From an uncultured Eubacterium sp. (lineage in GTDB: Bacteria > Bacillota > Clostridia > Oscillospirales > Acutalibacteraceae), in assembly GCA_910577215.1 (NCBI GenBank), contig CAJTMQ010000044.1:5031-12751 (forward strand): a stretch of DNA of 7,721 nucleotides, given 5' to 3'. Positions 1 to 5,716 of the stretch are shown piece after piece. Numbering within the stretch: the stretch's first letter is position 1; every line of letters starts with the position of its first letter. Position numbers and translations under genes: made by a program. Under the pieces are notes generated by a model, which saw only the letters and a program-made list of their open reading frames with translations, was not told where the DNA came from and did not search any database.

Positions 1-2
1 TT

Positions 3-455
3 CATGGTATATCTGATGGTTCATTCTTTGAGTGGATGGATAGTCACGTTCCTGAAATAAGTGATTCTTTGCCTAATGAATACGATTCTTCCGACTATTT
101 TGAAGATGATAATACTAATTATTTTGCAGCTGATGCTTCAGAGAATAACATTTCGGAAAATAATGCAGATATTAAATTCGGAGATTTTATTATTGAATAT
201 AACGGTTACTATCACAATACAATGCTTGATGTTACAGTCAAAAACACAAGCCGCAAAAGATGTTCATATAGTATAACTATTGAAGCTGTTGATAAAAACG
301 GTGCACGCTTGGATACGGATATGATTTTTGTTGATAGATTGAATAAAGAACAGGAAATTACATTGCAAGCATTTGAATATGTAGATGAAGAAAAAATAGA
401 TGCATATAAAGAAGCTGCCTTTAAAGTTTTAGAAGTTTATGAGCTTGATTATTAA
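3..455 (+). CDS. C-terminal part of an uncharacterised protein with an acidic linker and a small beta-rich domain (5' end outside window)
   Basis: I do not recognise this gene with certainty. The frame is open to the left window edge (it reads H-G-I-S-D-G-S-F-F-E-W before the first ATG at 36), so that ATG is probably internal and only the C-terminal ~151 residues are seen. After the ATG, about 45 residues are rich in D, E, N and S and look like a disordered linker. The last ~95 residues look like an Ig-like beta sandwich, with alternating hydrophobic strands and the stretch MLDVTVKNTSRKRCSYSITI. That pattern resembles the FxLYD-type and similar domains at the ends of clostridial envelope proteins, where a protein-specific 'VKN(T/N)S' strand is typical. 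Surface location is inference, since the N-terminus is missing. The gene converges with spoIIR and ends 32 bases from its stop codon, with a shared terminator. Confidence 0.75.
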   Translation, partial: HGISDGSFFEWMDSHVPEISDSLPNEYDSSDYFEDDNTNYFAADASENNISENNADIKFGDFIIEYNGYYHNTMLDVTVKNTSRKRCSYSITIEAVDKNGARLDTDMIFVDRLNKEQEITLQAFEYVDEEKIDAYKEAAFKVLEVYELDY

Positions 456-475
456 TTCAATTTAATAACTTCAAC

Positions 476-513
476 AAAAAAAGCAGCTTATGATAAGCTG
501 CTTTTGATTTTTT
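476..513. terminator. Bidirectional Rho-independent terminator between convergent genes
   Basis: A 12-bp perfect stem (AAAAGCAGCTTA at 479-490 with TAAGCTGCTTTT at 494-505) has a 3-base TGA loop. It is followed by a T-rich run on the plus strand (to 513) and by a run of T on the minus strand (482-476). It can therefore stop transcription of both the leftmost plus-strand gene and spoIIR. The spoIIR stop codon (490-488) lies inside the stem. Confidence 0.85.
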
Positions 514-1087
514 CATAAATTTCAACTATTTTAAATCTGATTTCAAATTTATTGTTTGAGTTAATCAGTTCTATTTCCTCATCATCAAGAATTTCATTCA
601 TTTCACTTTCCGAAACTGCTGACAAGCAAATCGCGGGAAACATAACACACCACCAATTGTGCCCTTTTGCCTCACCTATTTCAATTTTCAGTGCGTTGTA
701 AATGCCGCTTGGTAGTGTTATTTCTTCGTATTCCCTTGTATTGAAATACTCTTTATCGACATAAACGTTAACATCGTAGTCATAACCATTCTGTTTGATA
801 CATTCTGTTGCAGTTTCTTCAAACAAATCAATGTTTTTTTCGCAGGAATTTATGATTTCATTCAGCGAACTGCAATCTGTGAAAACACGCTGCCCTTTTT
901 CAAGAACTGCATCACGCACCTTCAGTTTTAAATTCTGATCATATTCTTCGTCCGAATTTGCAAGAATATGAAGCCTGAAAACATCATTTGAAATTTTTTC
1001 GCTTGTTTCAATAAACGGTGAGATATAAGAGGAAATAAGTAATAACAGAAGAAATATAGGTACAAATATTTTTATTGTTTTTGACAT
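488..1087 (-). CDS. spoIIR: Stage II sporulation protein R (SpoIIR)
   Basis: SpoIIR is the intercellular signal of early sporulation. It is made in the forespore under sigma-F, crosses the forespore membrane and triggers the mother-cell membrane protease SpoIIGA to process pro-sigma-E. The 199 residues match the family well: an N-terminal hydrophobic export/anchor segment (about residues 7-24), the block FRLHILANSD (37-46), LKLKVRDAVL (53-62), and the diagnostic LPSGIYNAL (125-133) and GHNWWCVMFP (142-151). It is slightly shorter than the B. subtilis protein (about 224 residues, from memory) and has no extra C-terminal domain. The start is supported by an AGGCAGG ribosome binding site at 1101-1095, seven bases before the ATG. 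That site lies inside a hairpin (see 1091-1126). The gene is alone on its transcript side: the MATE remnant upstream is 85 bases away and a terminator follows. Its presence implies an ancestor able to form endospores. Confidence 0.95.
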   Translation of the reverse strand: MSKTIKIFVPIFLLLLLISSYISPFIETSEKISNDVFRLHILANSDEEYDQNLKLKVRDAVLEKGQRVFTDCSSLNEIINSCEKNIDLFEETATECIKQNGYDYDVNVYVDKEYFNTREYEEITLPSGIYNALKIEIGEAKGHNWWCVMFPAICLSAVSESEMNEILDDEEIELINSNNKFEIRFKIVEIYEKIKSSLS

Positions 1088-1090
1088 AAT

Positions 1091-1126
1091 AAAACCTGCC
1101 TTTCGATTTGATTGTGGGCAGGTTTT
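1091..1126 (-). promoter_or_regulatory. Hairpin in the spoIIR leader covering its ribosome binding site
   Basis: On the minus strand, AAAACCTGCC (1126-1117) pairs perfectly with GGCAGGTTTT (1100-1091), enclosing a 16-base loop. The 3' arm contains most of the AGGCAGG ribosome binding site of spoIIR and the structure ends four bases before the ATG. In a transcript coming through from the MATE remnant, this stem could block spoIIR translation. With the UUUUAUU that follows the G-C part of the stem it could also act as a terminator for the efflux operon. Both roles are inference; the complementarity is seen directly. Confidence 0.6.
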
Positions 1127-1139
1127 AAAAGTTTTATTC
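1110..1139 (-). promoter_or_regulatory. Possible sigma-F-type forespore promoter for spoIIR
   Basis: On the minus strand, GAATA (1139-1135), a 15-base spacer and GCCCACAATC (1119-1110) partly match the sigma-F pattern GywTA, ~15 bases, GgnrAnAnTw. Matching positions are G..TA in the first element and G...A.A.T in the second; the second G of the -10, its purine and the final w do not match. spoIIR is a sigma-F gene in B. subtilis, so a promoter of this class is expected here, but this match is weak. A start about seven bases downstream of the second element would fall in the hairpin loop near 1103. Confidence 0.3.
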
Positions 1140-1140
1140 A
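1117..1140. repeat. Imperfect direct repeat, spoIIR-side copy
   Basis: Read on the minus strand this 24-base segment runs from TGAATAAAAC through TTTT to AAAACCTGCC. It matches the 25-base segment at 5692-5716 with one substitution and one single-base indel, in the same orientation. The two copies bracket the TetR/ABC/ABC/MATE-remnant cassette. The inner part of this copy is also the 5' arm of the spoIIR leader hairpin. Confidence 0.6.
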
Positions 1141-1172
1141 GTTTTTTTCAGATGTTATGAAATTGAATGTAC

Positions 1173-1361
1173 CTATGACTTATCTTTTAATTTTTTCAGA
1201 TTGCTGAGCTCAGTCAGTAAGAGACCAACATATATGCCGTCCATCAAATTATATAATCCCACAACAACCATACCTATTATTGCAGGCAGGCTTAGGGAAA
1301 TCATAAGTTTTAAGGGAGATGCTGTAAGGAGCATTGTTCTTGTATCTGATTTATTCTTCAT
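1173..1361 (-). pseudogene. Remnant of a MATE-family multidrug efflux protein (internal deletion)
   Basis: The first ~46 residues are the typical start of a clostridial MATE efflux pump: a short basic leader, then the first membrane helix with SLPAIIGMVVVGLYNLMDGIYVG (abridged family block about residues 24-46). Normal MATE proteins have about 450 residues and 12 helices. Here the reading frame passes directly from GIYVG to a hydrophobic/basic tail, LLLTELSNLKKLKDKS, and stops. That tail looks like the end of a MATE protein, so an in-frame deletion of the middle (junction near 1223-1226) is the simplest explanation; truncation plus random sequence is the alternative. The start and ribosome binding site (AAGGAG, seven bases before the ATG) are intact and sit 17 bases after the second ABC gene, so the gene was once the last member of the operon. 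A 62-residue product with one helix cannot transport on its own. Confidence 0.75.
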
Positions 1362-1378
1362 ATTATTCTCCTTAAAAT

Positions 1379-3112
1379 CTATGAAATTGTCCAGTTCTGG
1401 CTTTGCGTCTGAAGGTTAACCATATGAGAGAAAATACCGTTGTTTTTGACTAAATCGTCAGGTTTGCCTTCTTCTGCAACATAGCCGTCCTTAAGCACAA
1501 CAATCTTATCAGCTCCTGCAACCGTTCTCATTCTGTGGGCGATAACAAGCACTGTTTTATTTTGAATGAGTCTTGAAAGTGCAGTCTGAATAAGTGTTTC
1601 ATTCTCTACATCAAGAGAAGCTGTTGCTTCATCGAGCAGTATAATAGGTGCATTTTTAAGAAAGGCTCTTGCAATTGAAATACGCTGTCGTTCACCGCCT
1701 GATAACTGACATCCGTTTTCACCTATATCTGTGTTATACCCATTCGGAAGCTTAAGGGCAAATTCATCAACATTTGCAAGCCGTGCTGCCTGAATAACCT
1801 CGGCATCCGTAGCATCCTTTCTGCCTAATCGGATGTTTTCCATAATAGAGTTGTTGAACAGCGTAACATCCTGAAATACAATTGAATAAAGTGAAAGCAG
1901 TGTTTCGGGATCAATTTTGGATATATCCATTCCGCCCACAGTAATTTTTCCATGATTGATATCCCAGAAACGGGACGCAAGTCTTGACACAGTTGTTTTA
2001 CCGCCGCCGCTTGGACCTACCAAAGCAGTAATTTCGCCCTGTTTTGCCGTAAATGAAACATCTTTCAGCACGGTTTCGCCTGTGTTATAAGCAAAGCCTA
2101 CATTCTCAAAATGAATATCACAGCCATTGTTTGAAAGTTTTGTTTCACCTTCCTGTATCGGATGATAAAGAATTTCATTCATTCTTGCAATATTGGTGCG
2201 TGTGTTGATAACAGCAGCAAGATTTTGCAGAGATGTATTAAGCGGATCATAAATTCTTGAAACAACAAGTAAAAATACAAAGAAGGTTAAAATACTGATA
2301 CTGCCTTTAATTAAAAGTGCAGTTCCTACAAGAGCTACTGTTGCAATACCAAGCTTTAAAATTAAACCTGCTGAAACAACAAATGCTGCTACAGTAAATT
2401 CATTTTTTATAGAGCGTGTTTCAACTGCCTTGATTTTCTTAGTTAAGCCTTTCAGATAAGTTTTTTCAGCATTATTCGCCTTCAAATCTCTTGATGTTTC
2501 TATACATTCCTGAATTCCGTCTGCACATGCTATTTTTGCTTTCATTGCTTTTCTGCTGATTTTTTCCTGCACTTTTGCAGAAAGAAAAACAATAGCAAAT
2601 GCTACAGGAAGTACCCACAGAGCTGCAAGTGCCATTCTCCAGTCAAAGAAAAACATTCCTATTCCGATAAGTGTTGTAGAAATAATTGAACCTATAAGTG
2701 CCGGAATGTAGTGCGAGCTTACACTTTCCAGCACAGCACAGTCAGACATAATTGTACTTGTTAAATCTGCAAGATCTTTTTTGCCGAAGAATGACAGAGG
2801 AATTTTACGGAGCTTTTCAGCAAGTGTTATTCTGCGAACACCTGATTCAATATAAGTTGAAAGATATGTTGCGTTATACTGAAAATATGCAGTCAGCATG
2901 ATTAAAGCTACACATATAACACAGCCAATTATATAAATTGGAAGTTTTGAGCCTTGCACAGAGCCCTGCATTAAATCATCAACAAGATAATACAAAACGG
3001 TAACCGGAAACATAAAAGAAAAATTCTGTAATACGCAGGCAATAATACCCTTAACCAAATCTTTTGCGCCCTGCTCTGAAAGAGCATATTTCTTCTGTAA
3101 TTTTTTTATCAT
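1379..3112 (-). CDS. ABC half-transporter, exporter fold: membrane domain fused to ATPase (second subunit)
   Basis: This 577-residue protein has an N-terminal six-helix membrane domain (about residues 20-290) followed by a nucleotide-binding domain (about 330-570). The ATPase motifs are complete: Walker A GPSGGGKT (366-373), Q-loop glutamine 414, signature LSGGERQ (470-476), Walker B IILLDE (490-495), D-loop ASLD (498-501) and H-loop His526. It ends with a Trp-containing tail (QSQNWTIS). It almost certainly pairs with the upstream ABC gene: the upstream stop (TGA, 3116-3114) and this ATG are separated by one base, and its strong ribosome binding site AAAGGAGG lies within the upstream coding end, so translation is coupled. 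Such pairs work as heterodimers in the cytoplasmic membrane. Resemblance to YbtQ/IrtB-type proteins is a family-level impression; export of a drug or lipid-like compound is equally possible. The substrate cannot be read from the sequence. Confidence 0.93.
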   Translation of the reverse strand: MIKKLQKKYALSEQGAKDLVKGIIACVLQNFSFMFPVTVLYYLVDDLMQGSVQGSKLPIYIIGCVICVALIMLTAYFQYNATYLSTYIESGVRRITLAEKLRKIPLSFFGKKDLADLTSTIMSDCAVLESVSSHYIPALIGSIISTTLIGIGMFFFDWRMALAALWVLPVAFAIVFLSAKVQEKISRKAMKAKIACADGIQECIETSRDLKANNAEKTYLKGLTKKIKAVETRSIKNEFTVAAFVVSAGLILKLGIATVALVGTALLIKGSISILTFFVFLLVVSRIYDPLNTSLQNLAAVINTRTNIARMNEILYHPIQEGETKLSNNGCDIHFENVGFAYNTGETVLKDVSFTAKQGEITALVGPSGGGKTTVSRLASRFWDINHGKITVGGMDISKIDPETLLSLYSIVFQDVTLFNNSIMENIRLGRKDATDAEVIQAARLANVDEFALKLPNGYNTDIGENGCQLSGGERQRISIARAFLKNAPIILLDEATASLDVENETLIQTALSRLIQNKTVLVIAHRMRTVAGADKIVVLKDGYVAEEGKPDDLVKNNGIFSHMVNLQTQSQNWTIS

Positions 3113-3113
3113 A

Positions 3114-4886
3114 TCACTGAGCCTCCTTTGCTACTTTCCATTTTACGGATGTTTGGTAGCTGTTCCACATTTTTGAGAACAGTCCGCCTTTATTTATAAG
3201 CTCATTGCATGTTCCCTCTTCAATAATACTGCCGTTTTCGAGAACAAAGATTTTATCTGTATTGGCAACTGTAGACAGCCTGTGAGCAATCATAATAACT
3301 GTTTTACCCTTTGAAAGCTCATTCATTGCCTGCTGAACGCGAACCTCATTATCAGGGTCTGCAAAAGCTGTAGCCTCATCAAGAATAATTATCGGTGCAT
3401 TTTTCAGCATTGCTCTTGCAATTGCAATTCTCTGCTGCTCACCGCCTGAAAGATAAACACCGTTTGTGCCTATTACAGTATCAATGCCGTTTGGAAGTTT
3501 TTCAATAATATCCATACACTGAGCAGATTTCAGTACCTGCATAATCTCGTTTTTTGTTGCGTTTGGTTTACCCATTTTAACATTTTCAAGTATAGATGCT
3601 TTAATAAGCCTGCTGTTCTGGAACACAAAGGATATTGTATTCATCAATTCGTGTTTGGGAATATCTCTGACATCAATTCCGCCGATGAGAATTTTTCCGC
3701 TTTGTGCATCAAAAAATCTTGAAATTATATTTGCAAGTGTACTTTTTCCACCGCCGCTCGGGCCGACAAATGCAACTGTCTGCCCTGATTTAATATCGGC
3801 AAAAACGTGATTAAGTGCTAAATTTTCACCATCATAGCTGTAGCTTACATTATCTATACTAACAGAAGCATTGTCAGGATGCTTTGGATTTTCTGTTTCA
3901 CAAAGCGGTTCTGCATTCAGAACACTGTCAATACGTTTCATAGCATCATCAACAATCATTTCATTTTCACTCATGTACATAATTCTTGTGAGTGTTACGG
4001 TTATGATAGGCGTTATAATTATATAAAATAAAAGATTTAGTAAAAATTCATTGGTAACACCATTTCTTGTAAAAATAAGTGCGCCTGCAACAAGAAGAGC
4101 AAATACGCCGTTTACCGCAGCAGTGAAAAGTATCATAGGCAAGCGGAGATGTTTGGTATAAGCAATAACCCATTTTTCATATCTCTCAATAGAATTTTTA
4201 AATTTTTTGAAAGAAAATACGGTTTGATTAAATGTTTTAACAACAGGAATGCCGCGCACATATTCAACCGCTTCGTTTGACATATCCGCAAGTGCGTTCT
4301 GATATTCTTCCATTTTCTTTTTCATATTGGAGCCTGTCATCGTCATCATAATCAGAAAAGAAAGCACAACAGGAGCAAGACTAAGCAAGCCAAGACGCCA
4401 ATCAAAGGCAAAGAGCAGAACAAGCAGACCAACAGGTGTTGCAATAGCACCCGCTTTATCGGGAAGCTGATGCGCAAGATATGTTTCTGTTGCGGCACTT
4501 GATTCATCAACAATTTTTCTTAATTTGCCGCTTCCAAAGCTTTCGGCAAATCCAAGCGGAAGCCTTACAATATGCTCCATTGCCTTTATTCTGATGTTTG
4601 TTGCAACACGGAATGCAGCAACGTGTGAGCACATCAGACCTGAAATATATATAATAACAGACAATACAGAAAATAGGACAGCCATCCAGCCGTTATGTGT
4701 TAAATTTTCTGCCTTACTGAAATCGGGTGCAACATCAAGCACCTCTTTTATAATTTTCCAGATGTACCAGAACGGCACAAGTGCAATTATTGCACTGACC
4801 GCTGACAAAATCCACGAGCTATATGTAAAATACCTGTGCCCGCCGGCATAATCCATAAGCCTTGAAAAATTAGATTGTTTTTTCAC
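3114..4886 (-). CDS. ABC half-transporter, exporter fold: membrane domain fused to ATPase (first subunit)
   Basis: This 590-residue protein has a six-helix membrane domain (about residues 22-305) and an ATPase domain (about 340-580). Motifs: Walker A GPSGGGKST (375-383), Q-loop Gln423, signature LSGGEQQ (479-485), Walker B IIILDE (499-504) and H-loop His535. The D-loop region reads DEATAFADPDNE instead of the usual DEATSALD; I associate this variant with the YbtP/IrtA branch, in which exporter-fold proteins take up siderophores, and with many clostridial relatives of unknown substrate. There is no extra N-terminal siderophore-reductase domain as in mycobacterial IrtA, and no siderophore genes are in view. 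The start is GTG at 4886-4884, chosen because AGGGAGGA (4900-4893) precedes it by six bases and the only overlapping ATG is followed at once by a stop. It is the first gene after the 26-bp inverted repeat at 4922-4947, so TetR control is likely. With the next gene it probably forms a heterodimer in the membrane. Confidence 0.93.
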   Translation of the reverse strand: MKKQSNFSRLMDYAGGHRYFTYSSWILSAVSAIIALVPFWYIWKIIKEVLDVAPDFSKAENLTHNGWMAVLFSVLSVIIYISGLMCSHVAAFRVATNIRIKAMEHIVRLPLGFAESFGSGKLRKIVDESSAATETYLAHQLPDKAGAIATPVGLLVLLFAFDWRLGLLSLAPVVLSFLIMMTMTGSNMKKKMEEYQNALADMSNEAVEYVRGIPVVKTFNQTVFSFKKFKNSIERYEKWVIAYTKHLRLPMILFTAAVNGVFALLVAGALIFTRNGVTNEFLLNLLFYIIITPIITVTLTRIMYMSENEMIVDDAMKRIDSVLNAEPLCETENPKHPDNASVSIDNVSYSYDGENLALNHVFADIKSGQTVAFVGPSGGGKSTLANIISRFFDAQSGKILIGGIDVRDIPKHELMNTISFVFQNSRLIKASILENVKMGKPNATKNEIMQVLKSAQCMDIIEKLPNGIDTVIGTNGVYLSGGEQQRIAIARAMLKNAPIIILDEATAFADPDNEVRVQQAMNELSKGKTVIMIAHRLSTVANTDKIFVLENGSIIEEGTCNELINKGGLFSKMWNSYQTSVKWKVAKEAQ

Positions 4887-4892
4887 ATTGAT

Positions 4893-4900
4893 TCCTCCCT
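4893..4900 (-). promoter_or_regulatory. Ribosome binding site that fixes the GTG start of the first ABC gene
   Basis: AGGGAGGA on the minus strand lies six bases before GTG (4886-4884). The overlapping ATG at 4888-4886 is followed directly by TGA (4885-4883), giving the start-stop string ATGTGA, so GTG is the productive start. Confidence 0.8.
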
Positions 4901-4921
4901 ATAGTGTGAATTTATCTATTT

Positions 4922-4947
4922 ATAAAGTTAGTATTTACTAACTTTAT
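4922..4947. promoter_or_regulatory. Inverted repeat, probable TetR-type operator of the ABC genes
   Basis: Twelve-base arms ATAAAGTTAGTA and TACTAACTTTAT are perfectly complementary around a central TT. The site lies in the 78-base gap between the tetR stop and the ABC start, where the ABC promoter should be. A TTAACA element on the minus strand (4953-4948) abuts it and could be a -35 box, but no well-spaced -10 follows; TATAAA at 4924-4919 is 23 bases away. TetR-family repressors typically bind such symmetric sites of 16-26 bp next to their own gene. That this particular TetR binds it is inference. Confidence 0.7.
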
Positions 4948-4950
4948 TGT

Positions 4951-4974
4951 TAAAAATTAAGGGGTTACAGCCCC
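4951..4974 (-). terminator. Weak hairpin across the tetR stop codon, possible leaky terminator
   Basis: On the minus strand GGGG (4974-4971) and CCCC (4964-4961) can pair around the loop CTGTAA, which contains the tetR stop codon TAA. The T-rich stretch TTAATTTTTA follows. The stem has only four base pairs, so it would at most reduce transcription from tetR into the ABC genes. Confidence 0.35.
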
Positions 4975-5582
4975 ATAATTTTCATCCACCCTGCCATATT
5001 GAATTCTTTTAACTGGTTAATGAATATTTTGGCATTGTTCTTTGGCATGTCATGCCTTAGAACTTCAAATAAGCCGTTGAACATACCGTTTGAAATCATA
5101 TGGCATAATTCGGCACTGAGTTCAGGAACGTCATTGCCAAGCATTTTTAAGACCTCAATATACTTGAAGGTTGATTCAACCTCTACCTCCACCATCGTAT
5201 CTATAAAGTTTTCATATGAAGTACCGTCACTGCAACAAATAAGAATTTTAACCTCATCATAATGGTCGTATAAATAGTCTATTGTCCAATTTATACATTT
5301 TCCTGATTCATTACCCATATGTGCAGGCTGTTCCTCAGGAGGCAGATTAGAGAAGCCTATCTGAGTCTGCATAAATCTTCCCATTATTGCGGCGGCATGC
5401 GGCTCAACAATGGAGGCGTACAGTGCTTCCTTGCTTGAAAAATAACCGTAAAAGGCACCGGTGGTAACCCCTGCTTCTTTTACAATATTTCTAAGTGAAG
5501 CAGACTTGAAGCCTTTTTCCAAAAATTCTTTTTTGCCGGCATTTAAAATATTTTGCAATGTTGTTGCATCATTATTATTCAT
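4965..5582 (-). CDS. TetR/AcrR-family transcriptional regulator, likely repressor of the adjacent ABC genes
   Basis: The 205-residue length is typical of the family. An N-terminal helix-turn-helix domain (about residues 9-57) is clear: ILNAGKKEFLEKGF, then the recognition region SLRNIVKEAGVTTGAFYGYF and SSKEALYASIV. The remaining ~145 residues form an all-helical ligand-binding and dimerisation domain, which is variable in the family and gives no hint of the inducer. It contains three cysteines at or near the middle (GKCINW and ICC). The start has a GAGG ribosome binding site six bases upstream. The gene is first in the efflux cassette, is preceded by a strong promoter overlapped by a 24-bp palindrome, and is followed by another inverted repeat before the ABC genes. 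Autoregulation and control of the transporter are therefore likely, with release by a transported compound as in other TetR/efflux pairs; this last point is inference. Confidence 0.93.
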   Translation of the reverse strand: MNNNDATTLQNILNAGKKEFLEKGFKSASLRNIVKEAGVTTGAFYGYFSSKEALYASIVEPHAAAIMGRFMQTQIGFSNLPPEEQPAHMGNESGKCINWTIDYLYDHYDEVKILICCSDGTSYENFIDTMVEVEVESTFKYIEVLKMLGNDVPELSAELCHMISNGMFNGLFEVLRHDMPKNNAKIFINQLKEFNMAGWMKIMGL

Positions 5583-5597
5583 AGTGCACCTCGTATG

Positions 5598-5621
5598 TAA
5601 CAGTGTTATATAACACTGTTA
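5598..5621. promoter_or_regulatory. Perfect 24-bp palindrome, probable TetR autoregulatory operator
   Basis: The half-site TAACAGTGTTAT is followed directly by its exact reverse complement ATAACACTGTTA. It begins at the last base of the -10 box of the tetR promoter and covers the expected transcription start, so a bound repressor would block initiation. The half-site differs from the one at 4922-4947 (AGTGTTAT here, AGTTAGTA there). Confidence 0.8.
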
Positions 5622-5649
5622 TAATAATTCAAAACTATTTATTTGTCAA
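5621..5649 (-). promoter_or_regulatory. Sigma-A-type promoter of tetR
   Basis: On the minus strand, TTGACA (5649-5644, perfect consensus) and TATTAT (5626-5621, five of six bases of TATAAT) are separated by the optimal 17 bases. Transcription would start about seven bases on, inside the 24-bp palindrome, roughly 30 bases before the tetR ATG. Confidence 0.85.
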
Positions 5650-5669
5650 TAGTAAATTTTTAATGAACG

Positions 5670-5701
5670 AAAAAATAAAACCCGCCATTTAGGCAGGTTT
5701 T
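5670..5701 (-). terminator. Rho-independent terminator after ispE
   Basis: On the minus strand AAAACCTGCC (5701-5692) pairs with GGCGGGTTTT (5686-5677) through one U-G wobble around a 5-base loop, then TTTTATTTTTT follows. It starts nine bases after the ispE stop codon and separates the aminotransferase-ispE unit from tetR. Confidence 0.85.
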
Positions 5702-5716
5702 AAAAAGGTTTATTCA
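5692..5716. repeat. Imperfect direct repeat, ispE-side copy
   Basis: Read on the minus strand this runs from TGAATAAACC through TTTTT to AAAACCTGCC, including the last codons of ispE and the 5' arm of its terminator. It matches 1117-1140 at 23 of 25 aligned positions, in the same orientation. About 4.55 kb of efflux cassette lies between the copies. Confidence 0.6.

Noticed and set aside
1201..1419. Plus-strand open frame of 72 codons across the MATE remnant and the end of the second ABC gene
   Set aside because: It is the complement of two better supported frames that have proper ribosome binding sites and family similarity.
4525..4851. Plus-strand open frame of 108 codons inside the first ABC gene
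   Set aside because: It is antisense to a well-conserved membrane domain, has no recognisable protein features and no convincing ribosome binding site.
1091..5701. The two AAAACCTGCC hairpins as ends of a transposon (terminal inverted repeats)
   Set aside because: The similarity is in direct, not inverted, orientation beyond the stems, and no transposase lies between them.
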